DNA of 64,000 nucleotides from Ceratorhiza oryzae-sativae (taxonomy: Eukaryota; Basidiomycota; Agaricomycetes; Cantharellales; Ceratobasidiaceae): positions 62,001-126,000 of the forward strand of contig JARWMV010000250.1 of NCBI GenBank assembly GCA_030998015.1. The letters run 5' to 3'. The notes beneath the pieces were generated by a model. The model ran no database searches. It had not been told where the DNA came from and was given only the letters and a program-made list of their open reading frames with translations. Shown piece by piece: positions 11,265-20,671 of this stretch. Within the stretch, counting starts at the first letter, position 1. The number at the start of each line of letters is the position of its first letter. A program made the translations under genes and the position numbers.

Positions 11265-14200
11265 ATGTTGGAGGACCCCAATATAACCCCTACCGCAGAT
11301 GTATGTTACCTCAAGAAGTCTAGTAATCAATCAATAATATACACTGGTAGAGGGAATCATGGAACCAGCTAAGACGCTGATTGACTCAGGATCTTCAACC
11401 AACTTCATCGATAAGGCCTATTCAAGGGAAAAAGGGATTCCAACCACTCCCCTCAAACACAAGAAATCAATTGTGGCCATTGATGGAAATGAAATCAAGG
11501 ATGCCATAGAAGAAAGGGCAGAACTAAACATCGAAGTGGAAGGGAAGACACTAAAATGCTCCCTTTATGTAATGACCCTAGGTGACACAGACATAGTCCT
11601 AGGGAAAGAATGGCTTGAAGAAGCAGAACCTATCATAGATTGGAAAGACCTTACCATCTCATACCCAACGAAATCAAGGCAAGGGCAGCAAGTGAAAGCC
11701 TACAAATCCCAGAAGAATTTAGGGATTTTGAAGACCTATTTGGGGAAGAAGGTTTCCGAGAACTTCCACCCCACCGAGGTAACCTAGACTTCAAAATGGA
11801 CCTGATCGAGGGAGCAGAGCTGCCAAAGCCTGCAAAGAGGTACAGTATGTCGCCAGCAGAAACAAAGGCGCTCAGGGAGTACCTAGAGGAGGAACTAAGA
11901 AACGGGAAAATAAGGCCCAGCCAGTCAGTTGTAGCTGCACCCTGTTTCTATGTGAACAAAGCAGATGGAGGGCTTAGGTTGGTAGTCGACTACCGTAAGA
12001 TGAATGACATCACCAAGCCAGACAGGTTTCCACTTCCAATCCAAATAGAATTGATTGAGAGACTGAAGGATGCAACCATCTATTCAAAAATGGATGTTCG
12101 ATGGGGGTTCAACAACATCAGGGTAAAAGAGGGAGATGAATGGAAAACAGCTTTCAGGACAGGAGAAGGCCAGTTTGAATGCTTGGTCATGCCATTCGGA
12201 GTAAAAGAAGGACCAAGAACCTTTACCAGGTTCATGATGGAAAAGTTCCATGATATAATAGACGATTATGTGGTAATCTACATGGACGATGTACTAGTGT
12301 TTTCCAGAAACAGGGAAGAACACGTACAACATGTCAGGGAAGTGTTAAGAAGAATGAGGGAAAACCACCTCTTCCTCAAACCACACAAGTGTCAGTTCTT
12401 TGTGAAGGAGGTAAGCTTCATTGGAATTGTCATATCCCCAGAAGGGATATCGATGGAAAAGGAAAAGGTAAAGGCAGTTCTAGAATGGCCAGAACCTAAC
12501 ACAGTAAAAGAAGTCCAAGCCTTCCTAGGCTTCGTGGGGTTCTATAGAAGGTGGATAGAGAAGTTTAGTACCTTAGCCAAACCCCTCACAGATCTCACCC
12601 AAAAAGATGTCAAATTCCTGTGGGAAAGAAAACAACAGGAAGCATTTGAAGCTATCAAAGAAGCAGTAGCAAGAGAACTGGTCCTAATCCACCCAAACCC
12701 AAACAGGCCATACATACTGGAAACAGACACCTCAGGAGTGGCCATGGTGGCAGTACTAAGCCAAAAGGGTGATGACAACCGATTGCATCCAATTGCCTTC
12801 CTATCAAAGAGCTTCACCCCACCAGAGAAAAATTATGACACCTACGACACAGAGTTGCTTGCAATTGTTAGGTCCTTAGAGCACTGGAGGTTATACTTAG
12901 AAGGGACAGAGGAACCTATTGTGATATACACTGACCATAGGAACCTCCAGTACTGGCAAAATGCCCAGATGTGGAATAGAAGGCATGCCAGATGGTATCT
13001 CACTCTGGCACCCTTCAATTTTCAGATTGTGTACAGGCCAGGGAAACTCTCACAGAAGCCAGATGCCCTTTCCAGAAGGATCGACCATGGGGATACCCCT
13101 ATGGAACCACAGATCATGATTCCAGAAGAAAGGTTCATAGGTTTCATGGCAGAAGTACAGGGGAATTTCTGGGAAGAGCTTAAAGAAGCTCAGGAAGAAG
13201 ACGAATCTATCAGATCCTTAAGGCTGAGTGTGGCAAATAAAGAACAACTACCGCCCTCAGTACAGAAGGAATTTAGAGTATGAAATGAAGGAGGGCCTAT
13301 TAAGGTATGACAATAGGCTCTACATCCCAGATGACAAGGACTTGAGGTTGAGTCTCCTTGAGGAGTGCCATGACGCCCCAGTGGCAGGTCATCAGGGACA
13401 AGCCCGAACACTAGAATTACTATCAAGGGATTACTATTGGCCAGGAATGAAGGCCCAAGTAAACCGATACATGGAATCTTGTGAAACGTGTCAAAGAAGC
13501 AAAGGACACAAACAAGGCACTCCCTGAAGTCCTTACCAATCCCATGGAAACCATGGGCAGATGTCGCATATGATTTCATCGTCAAATTACCTGTCTCAAA
13601 GGGGTACGACAGTATTTGACAGTTGTAGATCGCTTCTCCCGGCAGGCCCATTTTGTACCATGTCTGGAGAGCACCAATGCAGAAGAACTAGCAGAAATAT
13701 TCATAAGGGAGGTATGGAGACATCACGGGACCCCAGAAACCACTGTCTCAGACCGAGGGCCAACCTTTAACAGCCAATTCCTAAAGCCCTATACAAAGGA
13801 ATTGGGACAAAGCCCAGATTCTCCACTGCTTTCCATCCAGAAACAGATGGTCTGTGGAAAGGACAAATCAATGGGTAGAAGGGTTCTTAAGAACCTTCTG
13901 CAATTATAGACAAGATGATTGGGTAAAATGGTTACCCATTGCCGAATTCTGCCATAACAACCACGTAAATGCTACAACAGGACAAACCCCATTTGAAACA
14001 GTATATGGAAAAAACCCAAGATGGGTTGTCCAAGAGGGAGAAGAACCATCTGAGGCACCCGCTGCAGACAACATGCGTAATCAAATGGAAAAGGTATGGG
14101 ATGAGGCAAGAGCCTCAATGGAATTACACCAACAAATGGAAAAGAAAGGGAGGGAATTCAAGGTAGGAGACAAGGTTTGGCTGCTCCTAACAAACCTCTC

Positions 14201-14669
14201 GTCCAAGAGACCCTCCAAGAAACTGGACAACCAAAAAGGGGGGCCCTTTGAAATCACAGAAAAGATCTCATCCCATGCATATCGCCTGGACCTACCTAAA
14301 ACCATACGTGTACACAATGTATTCCATGTAAATCTCCTCTCGCCATTCACAGAAGATAAAGACTTCCAAAGAAGGCAGGCCAAACCACCACCAATCATAA
14401 TGGAAAAAGGAGAGGAGGAATACAAGGTGGACCACATTGCAAATTATGAATGGCGGAATGGCGAGCTGTTTTACCAAATCAGATGGAAGGGCTACGACCC
14501 AATAGAAGACACAATGGAACGTGCCAGCAAGTTTGCTGACATGAAAGAGGTTCTAAATGACTTGCAAAGGCACTTACCAGACGCACCAATGCCAGTCAAG
14601 ACAAGTCAGCACTCAGGTGACTCAAAAGGCAGGCCAAAGAGAACCAAACGAGGATCTGGAAAGCTTTAA
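11265..14669 (+). pseudogene. A2 pol: protease, RT, RNase H, integrase, chromodomain (small deletions)
   Basis: Protease (LIDSGSSTNF, about 11377), reverse transcriptase (YMDD at about 12281), RNase H (ETDTSGVAMV, about 12722) and integrase follow in Ty3/gypsy order. The product ends with a C-terminal chromodomain (KVDHIANYEWRNG...QIRWKGYD, about 14425-14500), so this is a chromovirus. The 11640-13283 stretch is open for 547 codons. Compared with A1 there are small deletions near 11355 (2 bp), 13277 (2 bp), 13524, 13613, about 13790 and 13853, each shifting the frame in the integrase region. These could be decay or sequencing errors in short homopolymers. Unlike A1, catalytic and arginine codons are largely intact. 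Confidence 0.88.
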
Positions 14670-14722
14670 AAAGAGCCATCCAGGATACCCAAGAAAGGCC
14701 AGAGCCTGCTCTACCACCTCAC

Positions 14723-15577
14723 TTGCACCACAACACACCTGCGAAACCCCAAAACATGCCTTTCGTCACTCACCCAGTCGCACATCCCAACCATTACACC
14801 CCACTTGCTGAAAATCAGGTGGCCCCACTTCGGCAGCCACCCACCACCAGGTGGCCAGCACCCTACCCTGGCAGGGAAAATCGTCCTAAACCAGGGATGT
14901 ACTGCTCCAGTGTGGAAGACGCCCAGAGGTACACTGAACGACTGTTGCCAGGGGCTAACCTAGTATACATCCCAAAGAAGTTAAGGGATGAAAGGAACTG
15001 GATTGACGATGACAAGTACCTGGATCCCAGGTTAGGGGTCCTGACATGGCATGGAAGCCGGAAGCCAACAACAAGAAACGCCTTGTTAAGAACACCAATG
15101 TATGTCGTCGACAATATCGTGGGACCAACAGTTGACGTGGTGACCAAGGCAGCAAGACAACAGAGGAGGGCCACAGGCCAAATGGCAGACGGAGGGGACT
15201 GGGAGGTGGAGCGCCAAGCAAAGGCATTGCTGGAAGAATGGAAGTTGACACCAGCTGCACCGTATGTGGGACTGCTCGAAGCAACTACCACTGATGAGAT
15301 GTTTACTGCTATCAGGACAAAGCAGGCAAACATGAATGACTTCCAAAATTGGGTGAAGGTGCACCCAAACAAAAACACCAATTACGACACTGATATGACA
15401 AGCCTTACATCAAGCCTAGAATCACTGGTCGTGGCTGAGGAAGAAGCCAAGCCAGAAATAAAGGAACCCACCCTGGACCCAGCTGCGGAGGAACCCAAAC
15501 AGGACTGGGACTGGTGGGAAAACGAGCTTGTCGAAGCTCTGGAGGAGGTGCCACTGTTGGAACCAACCCCCATATGA
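14723..15577 (+). CDS. Uncharacterised 284-aa ORF in the A2 cargo region
   Basis: The frame opens 53 bp after the pol stop, in the retroelement sense direction. I do not recognise the protein. Residues 1-50 are rich in Pro, His and Asn, residues 55-190 look globular (for example LVYIPKKLRDERNW and MYVVDNIVGPTVDVV), and the last 60 residues are strongly acidic with Trp pairs. There are no membrane segments. It is convergent with the minus-strand gene ending at 15659, with an 81-bp AT-rich gap. It could be an extra retroelement protein made by reinitiation, or part of the same acquired cassette as Rep. The first in-frame ATG is used; the true start is uncertain. Confidence 0.5.
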   Translation: MHHNTPAKPQNMPFVTHPVAHPNHYTPLAENQVAPLRQPPTTRWPAPYPGRENRPKPGMYCSSVEDAQRYTERLLPGANLVYIPKKLRDERNWIDDDKYLDPRLGVLTWHGSRKPTTRNALLRTPMYVVDNIVGPTVDVVTKAARQQRRATGQMADGGDWEVERQAKALLEEWKLTPAAPYVGLLEATTTDEMFTAIRTKQANMNDFQNWVKVHPNKNTNYDTDMTSLTSSLESLVVAEEEAKPEIKEPTLDPAAEEPKQDWDWWENELVEALEEVPLLEPTPI

Positions 15578-15658
15578 CCACTTTGCCTCCCACAAATTGT
15601 CTCCTGAATGTATAAGAGTTTTTATTTTCCTTTACACACCAAACTTAATACATTTCTT

Positions 15659-16200
15659 TTACTCTCTATTTTTACATTTGCCCTTGAGGGGCCGGGTATA
15701 GGGCTTCTTGCCCCTGTTATCCTTCTTATTGGTCCGAACAACTGACCGGGTAGTGGGCTGCAGCCAAGGAGCCTCCCCCCCTGGGAGGTCAGCCATGTAG
15801 TTCTGGAAACACCCAGAACCAGACGCTGCAAAGGGCGAAGCCTCATCAAACAAGGGAGCAGAGCCCTCCTTGAAGAATTCAGCAAGAGCAGCCTGGTGAG
15901 ACCGCTCCTCAAAGGACTTGTACTCCTGATCAACAAGCACCCAGACACACTCAAGGGTGGCCTCATGGGCCCGACCATCAAGGAGGATGTGCTCTTCTAC
16001 AGAATGAGTTAGCTACGTGAGAATGACGAAGAACGAACACACATACCTGGCACCCCACAGAAGAACCAATCCCCAACACCTTGATAGAAGTCTTCAAGGG
16101 AGGCGTCACACACAGCATCACAGTAGGCGCAGTACTCCCCCTCAGGGAGAGACCAGCAGGTGCAGTCAAGGGGATTGTAGTTAAGGGAAATAACACGCAT
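15659..16200 (-). CDS. Two-exon gene for a 163-aa protein with a Cys-rich N-terminus, function unknown
   Basis: Exon 1 is 16200-16047 and exon 2 is 15996-15659. The 50-nt intron (16046-15997) has a GTATGT donor, a CTAAC branch site and a TAG acceptor, and removing it joins two frames exactly. Residues 12-31 contain five cysteines (C13, C15, C24, C27, C31) with another at 48, suggestive of metal binding. The rest is acidic in the middle and ends in a Lys/Arg-rich tail (residues 138-163). It is divergent from the Rep gene across a 424-bp intergenic region. CRESS replicons often carry a Rep gene and a second gene in divergent orientation, but I see no evidence that this is a capsid protein. The perfect frame and splice sites argue that it was functional recently. 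Confidence 0.6.
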
Positions 16201-16624
16201 AGTAAAAGAACGGGATGAGGAAGGAAAACAACACAACCACGAACATTAAAAAATCACGGTGCAACACAATAACTTGCACAAACATCAAAACAAGGACTGG
16301 TCAGGTGACACCAACAGACACGTGACCATCTGCCAGAAAACAAACAACAAAGCATGGGAATCACATGACCTAGCCTAGTCACGTGAATATACACTATGCC
16401 CTAACTACCGGAGGGGTCAGAGAGGGGGCACTGACTGAAGTGGGGGAGCGGAGGCCCCGAGCGTAGCAAGGATCAAGGCCAACACGGAGGAACAGGTGGG
16501 AGGGCACCCCTCGGAGATGCGTCATCACTGAAATAAGGTCATGTGATCACAACAAATGCAAGACAGAGTCATGTGACAATCAAAACGGACCTTGCAGCTT
16601 ATATAGACAAGCACAAGGCCCAAG
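16201..16624. promoter_or_regulatory. Divergent promoter region with repeated CACGTG/CATGTG boxes
   Basis: This 424-bp region separates the starts of the minus-strand two-exon gene (16200) and the Rep gene (16625). It contains at least five E-box-like sites: ACACGTGAC near 16319, TCACATGAC near 16362, TCACGTGAA near 16379, TCATGTGATC near 16540 and TCATGTGAC near 16569. A TATA-like TTATATAGA lies about 25-30 bp before the Rep ATG. The same CACGTGA words recur in the family A LTR units, so both may respond to the same bHLH-type regulators (inference). A G-rich patch (GGAGGGG, GAGGGGG, GTGGGGGAG) lies at 16410-16455. I found no obvious CRESS-type nonanucleotide stem-loop. Confidence 0.5.
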
Positions 16625-17969
16625 ATGACCCGCACTCTCATGCTCTCTTCCCAGTCCTCAAATACCTCTAAAACTGTAAACGATGCTAAGCGGAAATGGA
16701 TCGAACGCGGCAACACCCCAGCCAAGCAGATCAAGCGAAGGGCAGAGGTCGGCGTCGCCATTGCCAGTGCCCTCGGTATCAAGCTGAGCCCCCTTGCCTG
16801 CTTCTATGCGGCCTACGCCGACAGATCGAGGGTCCGAAGAGCTGACTGAAACCGCGCCGGCCCCTTGGTTCCGCGTCCAGACCAGGGCGGTGCTGCTGAC
16901 CTGGTCGAAGCTACGCGATCAGCCCTCAAGTGGGCTCGTCGCCCGATACGAGGTGTTCTGCTGCCAATGGCCAAATCATTGGGCGACTTTGGTGGTGGTG
17001 GAACGCCACAACCCCAAGGAACTGAACTACGACCTGGCCTGGCCCCTCCATGTCCACGCCCTCTCCATCAGTCAGGAGCGGAAGGGCGGCTGGAACACCC
17101 AGAACACCCGGTTCTGGGACTTCAAGGGGCAACACCCCAACATCCTGCCAAAGGACCTCAAGGACAGACCAGGAGGCAACCCAGCAAGGGATGCCTTCAA
17201 CTATCTTTGGAAGGACGTTGGAGCTAATGGCAAGGAGATAGAGGACCTGATGGCGGGGGACCTGACCTTGGACAGGTTGGAGGAGATTTTGGTAAAGGGA
17301 AAGGGCGGAAAAAGGTCAAGGATGGAGGCAGACTTGGAGGATGGGACAGAGATTGTTGCCTCAGCAACAAAACAGGAGTACTACCAGGCGTTCAAGCGCC
17401 TCCGCCCCCTCCAGATGGTGACGACGTGGAACTCGGTACGAGCATATGCCGAGTACACATACAAGGAAGACCGGGGTTGCATGCCTGCAATCCCTGTGGA
17501 GTTAGAGGTCCCGGAAGACCGGGAGCACATCGACCGAGCAGACAGATGGTTTGCCAAGGAAGTCGAGAAGAAGGGAAGAGGGGTGCGCCATCGCATCCTG
17601 GTGATAGAAGGAGAAACTGGAACGGGGAAAACGGCATATGCACGATCCAAGGGCTGCCACAGCCAGATGTGCAATGTGTGGAATATGGGCAACTTGTTGG
17701 AAGATGCCAACATTTGGATCCTGGATGACATGGTCCAGTCGAATGGAAAGTACTTGCTCAAGGCCCTGAGCCAGTACAAGGCGGACTTCACAGGCAGGTA
17801 CGCACATGTGAAATCAATGAAGGTACGGCCAACAGTCATTCTGGGAAATAGCCGGTCGGCAATCATGAAATGTTGGTTGGACATAGAGGGGGAAGAAGGG
17901 GACTTATGGGTATCAAGAAATGTGGAATGGGTGTATGCAGGAGGAAAGCCATTCTTTGTATTTCCTTAG
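16625..17969 (+). CDS. CRESS-DNA-like rolling-circle replication protein (Rep), two exons
   Basis: Exon 1 is 16625-16775, exon 2 16825-17969, with a 49-nt GT-AG intron that restores one frame of 431 codons. HUH endonuclease motifs are present: motif I VLLTWSK (residues 73-79), metal-binding motif II HVHAL (126-130), and motif III YLWKD (177-181) with the candidate catalytic Tyr177. A GRS-like block (RFWDFKGQHPNI, 146-157) lies between motifs II and III as in geminivirus-type Reps. The helicase half has Walker A GETGTGKT (313-320), Walker B IWILDD (347-352) and motif C PTVILGN (386-392). Such proteins nick and re-join a replication origin and unwind DNA. All key residues seem intact and there is no internal stop. 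It lies inside an LTR retrotransposon, before its polypurine tract. The intron lacks a clear branch site, so the N-terminal exon is less sure than the rest. Confidence 0.82.
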
Positions 17970-18086
17970 AATAATTTATGGTACTGTACAACTTCTGCTA
18001 TGCCCATCCAAACAGTTGGGGCTTTCTGAGAAGAAGCAGACAAATCCTCACCCCTAAATAACCTCCACAACAAAGAAAAGAAAAAC

Positions 18087-18213
18087 AATCTCATGTAACG
18101 GAGAGGTTAAGGGGTCTAGCCTGACTCAGCCTGACCTCATCAAACGATACTGAATCAGCCGAAAGGTTGTTGGTTCGAGTCCAGCGCCCTTAACCTCCTT
18201 GGTGCATGAGATT
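18087..18213 (+). other. tRNA-like hairpin with a box B sequence, near the 3' end of A2
   Basis: A canonical Pol III box B / T-arm is present (GTTGG TTCGAGT CCAGC, box B at 18172-18182). It is preceded by a small hairpin AGCC-GAAA-GGTT (18157-18168) like the variable arm of a type II tRNA. Upstream is a box A-like GGAGAGGTTAAGG (18100-18112). Longer-range pairing joins GAGGTTAAGGG (18103-18113) to CCCTTAACCTC (18187-18197), and AATCTCATG (18087-18095) to CATGAGATT (18205-18213). A conventional cloverleaf cannot be folded cleanly by eye, so this may be an intron-containing or decayed Leu/Ser-type tRNA, a SINE-like head, or a structured element end. Confidence 0.4.
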
Positions 18214-18264
18214 CCTTTTGCATAACGAACTAAACCATGTCTCAAGGTCCCCCAAGACATGTCC

Positions 18265-18278
18265 AAAGGGGGGGATAA
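18265..18278 (+). other. Polypurine tract of A2
   Basis: The run AAAGGGGGGGATAA directly precedes the 3' LTR, the position where plus-strand DNA synthesis is primed. Its location shows that the Rep cargo lies within the unit copied by the retrotransposon, not outside it. Confidence 0.75.
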
Positions 18279-18947
18279 TGTTATGACCCGTCAAACGGAC
18301 ATAACAAAATAACCAAATATTTCTACAGATTTATGGCACTTTTCCTAAGCGGAACAAGCCATAAACAAGGTCACGTGACCTTGGCGCTTAGCCGGCGCTT
18401 ATGGTGGTTACCCTGAACTCACTCCAGCATTTCTCTCCATTGTTACTTGGAGCGAGGAGCGAGTTGTCACGTGATCTTGGCGCTTACAGAAGGGTCACGT
18501 GACCTCAGCGCTTACAGTTGTTACCCTGAACTCGCTCCAGCATTTCTCTCCCATGTTACTTGGAGCGAGGAGCGAGTTGTCACGTGATCTCGGCGCTTAC
18601 GGCAGGATCACGTGACCTCAGCACCTACCCCTCAGACCTCGTGCGGCTCTATAAGATTCGGAGCCGCACAAACTTAAGACAAACAATTACCTAACCCATC
18701 GTACTGTACATAACCTACACCTACTGCAGAGTGTGCTTAGATAATACGTCTGCAGCCACTGCAGCCACAGGTATATATAAGGAGGATAAAGCAAGACTGG
18801 ACGCCTCAGCTTGCTTTATCTTGTCAACCACCATAGACCATAGCAAACACTGTAACTAGAACACTCAATATACACAGCATAGCACCAAACCGTCAACGCA
18901 GCCACTACTTAAGTGCTCCACAAGGGAGCCTCCAGAGGGTCACGACA
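18279..18947 (+). mobile_element. 3' LTR of family A element A2 (669 bp, two tandem units)
   Basis: Termini TGTTATGACC and GGTCACGACA match the 5' LTR at 8402. Only two of the CACGTG-bearing units are present (near 18408 and 18521) against four in the 5' LTR. The flanking base pairs do not form a target duplication with the 5' side: TTGTC before 8402, GATCA after 18947. Confidence 0.9.
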
Positions 18948-18952
18948 GATCA
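18948..18952 (+). repeat. GATCA outside the A2 3' LTR (candidate half of a split target duplication)
   Basis: These five bases match, in inverted form (TGATC, 54698-54702), the bases just outside the outer end of the lone family A LTR at 53916-54697. The pair is what one 5-bp target duplication would look like after its two halves were separated and one was inverted. Confidence 0.45.
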
Positions 18953-19006
18953 TGTACACTCACATGTCACATGTTTGGTCCCATACAAATACACCCCTGC
19001 TCGACA

Positions 19007-19190
19007 TTTTTTTTTTTTTGGTAAAGTGCTCCATTTCTACTTCTTGTCTGCTTGGACGACCTTTTTTGTCGTATTTTTCCCCCCCCCCACTTGCTATGGT
19101 TTTTATTCCTAGACTGGGCCTCAAAAGGCTAAACATGTACAATATCTAAACTAAAAAAGGAGCAGAAACAGAAACAGAAACAGAAACAAA
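19007..19190. repeat. Low-complexity patch: poly-T, poly-C and an AGAAAC microsatellite
   Basis: A run of 13 or so T near 19008-19020, a run of C near 19080-19089, and four copies of AGAAAC at 19163-19190. The rest of 18953-19305 shows no gene that I can support. Confidence 0.7.
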
Positions 19191-19305
19191 AATAGAGAAA
19201 TGCTAAAGAACAAGTCATATGAGATTCGACAACAATATGGAAAGGCTAAAGAGTCTAAAATGATCGTTTTAACTCCAACAAGATACTATACCTTCCGTCA
19301 ACGTA

Positions 19306-19773
19306 TCAAATCTTGCCTTCAAGATTGTTACAAGGCAAGACCCATATGCAGCCACACCCTGGACATGCAGCTGTGAGATTTAAATCATGAACATGCATGC
19401 CGTCCTGAGCGTCATGTTTGATCAACCAATCCTGGGTGAAAGACTCTGCTGCTGAGTGCATACACACGCAGAAGGTTCCAATATCAGGCAGTGCTTTGCC
19501 TAGTGGTTGTTTGTTGAGTGACGTCGCATATAGTATATGAGGTTCCAATTGTGTTCCAAGTACTACTAGGTTTGAGTCTTGGAATAGGTGTTCGTTACTC
19601 AACCAGGCATGTGTTACCACCTCCACTATATTTGCCTTGCTAGTGGGGTCGGTGGACACCTTATCGCTTGAAGCATCTAAGAGAAACGACGCCCAACTAT
19701 GCAATCTAAAGCGCTTCATATTGAGAGTGCAAATAACCACGTCAAATATGCGCAAACGGTAGATACTGTTCAT
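19306..19773 (-). CDS. Hypothetical 155-aa ORF
   Basis: I do not recognise this protein. It has a CPGCGC cluster close to the C-terminus and no membrane segment or known motif. Further open stretches on the same strand (19742-20029, 20366-20557) lie between it and the sirtuin, so it may be the last exon of a multi-exon or decayed gene. Short related words (TGGCGCTATGTC, TGGCGCTATCTC) at about 19819 and 20525 hint at a local duplication. Coding status is uncertain. Confidence 0.25.
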   Translation of the reverse strand: MNSIYRLRIFDVVICTLNMKRFRLHSWASFLLDASSDKVSTDPTSKANIVEVVTHAWLSNEHLFQDSNLVVLGTQLEPHILYATSLNKQPLGKALPDIGTFCVCMHSAAESFTQDWLIKHDAQDGMHVHDLNLTAACPGCGCIWVLPCNNLEGKI

Positions 19774-20671
19774 ATGAGTGTCTCTCTACAGTGTTGGCAT
19801 ATTCAAACCTTTTGACTTTGTGAGATAGCGCCAGAATACTTCGTTTAGATGACAGTTCGGCCTCATTGCACATCATCACAGCGATGGAATGTGAGGCCTT
19901 CTTGGCAACCCCACAAACCAGCTGAGAAGAAAGAACGAGCAGCTGCAACAGGCATAAGAGTCTGATATATGCACCATGAGATGCGAACCTGGGATATTTC
20001 CTGTGTGCAGACAGGTTGACGCTTCGCATGCAAGAATTGGGTGTACCATGACATATTCACCACAATTAAATTGTATGTTTCCCTGCACCAGACGTTGCTA
20101 AAGTTAGGGAATCCATTGAATAACCATCAAACCACGAACCATTCATCTGGCTGTTGAACACGATGTATCTTGTTTGTGGCGCTAAAAATACAGCAGTGGA
20201 ACTATAGCCCTGATTAGGATATTTTGAAGTTGAAGTAGAGCATGTTATTTACCTGCCTCCCACGCCTCATGCATTCTTCCCCTATAACGCTTGCAAGCAC
20301 TCGTGCATCGTGTACTGCCCACATGCTATGGTATACCACGAATAACACTGGCACCCACCTGGCTATTATTGAGATTTCGTTAGCACATCACGACAAGCGA
20401 TGAGAAATATTATCTTACACCTAGAGCTAATAATGGACTTCCCGGATTCTCTACCCAAACGCTTCGGTAGACTTATGCTGGTTGATCCCCAACCACGTTT
20501 GGTTGGCTGCTGTTGAGCTTTGCGACATAGCGCCAATATCTTTTTCAGGTAAGACAATCAGAGTCCAGGTGCTTAAGTGTTTTCTTACCTCGGTAGCTAT
20601 CCGGACTTTTGTTTTTCGATCTTCGATCTTAGCCTGGTAGCATCAGTGAAAATAGCTCCAATATCGCCAGA
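19774..20671. other. Region between the 155-aa ORF and the sirtuin, no supportable gene
   Basis: Several short minus-strand open stretches occur (up to 95 codons at 19742-20029) but none shows a motif or a convincing splice pattern. It may hold degraded exons of a neighbour. Confidence 0.4.

Noticed and set aside
16201..16624. CRESS-type origin stem-loop with a TAATATTAC-like nonanucleotide
   Set aside because: I scanned the divergent region and the 3' flank of Rep and found no such nonanucleotide in a hairpin loop.
16625..17969. Helitron origin of the Rep gene
   Set aside because: Helitron proteins pair a two-tyrosine HUH domain with an SF1 Pif1-type helicase and are much longer. This protein is 431 aa with a single-tyrosine YLWKD motif and a compact SF3-type helicase with a GRS-like block, as in CRESS replicons.
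8402..18947. A2 as a simple intact LTR element with its own target duplication
   Set aside because: The flanking five bases differ (TTGTC and GATCA) and the LTRs differ in unit number, so recombination with another element is more likely.
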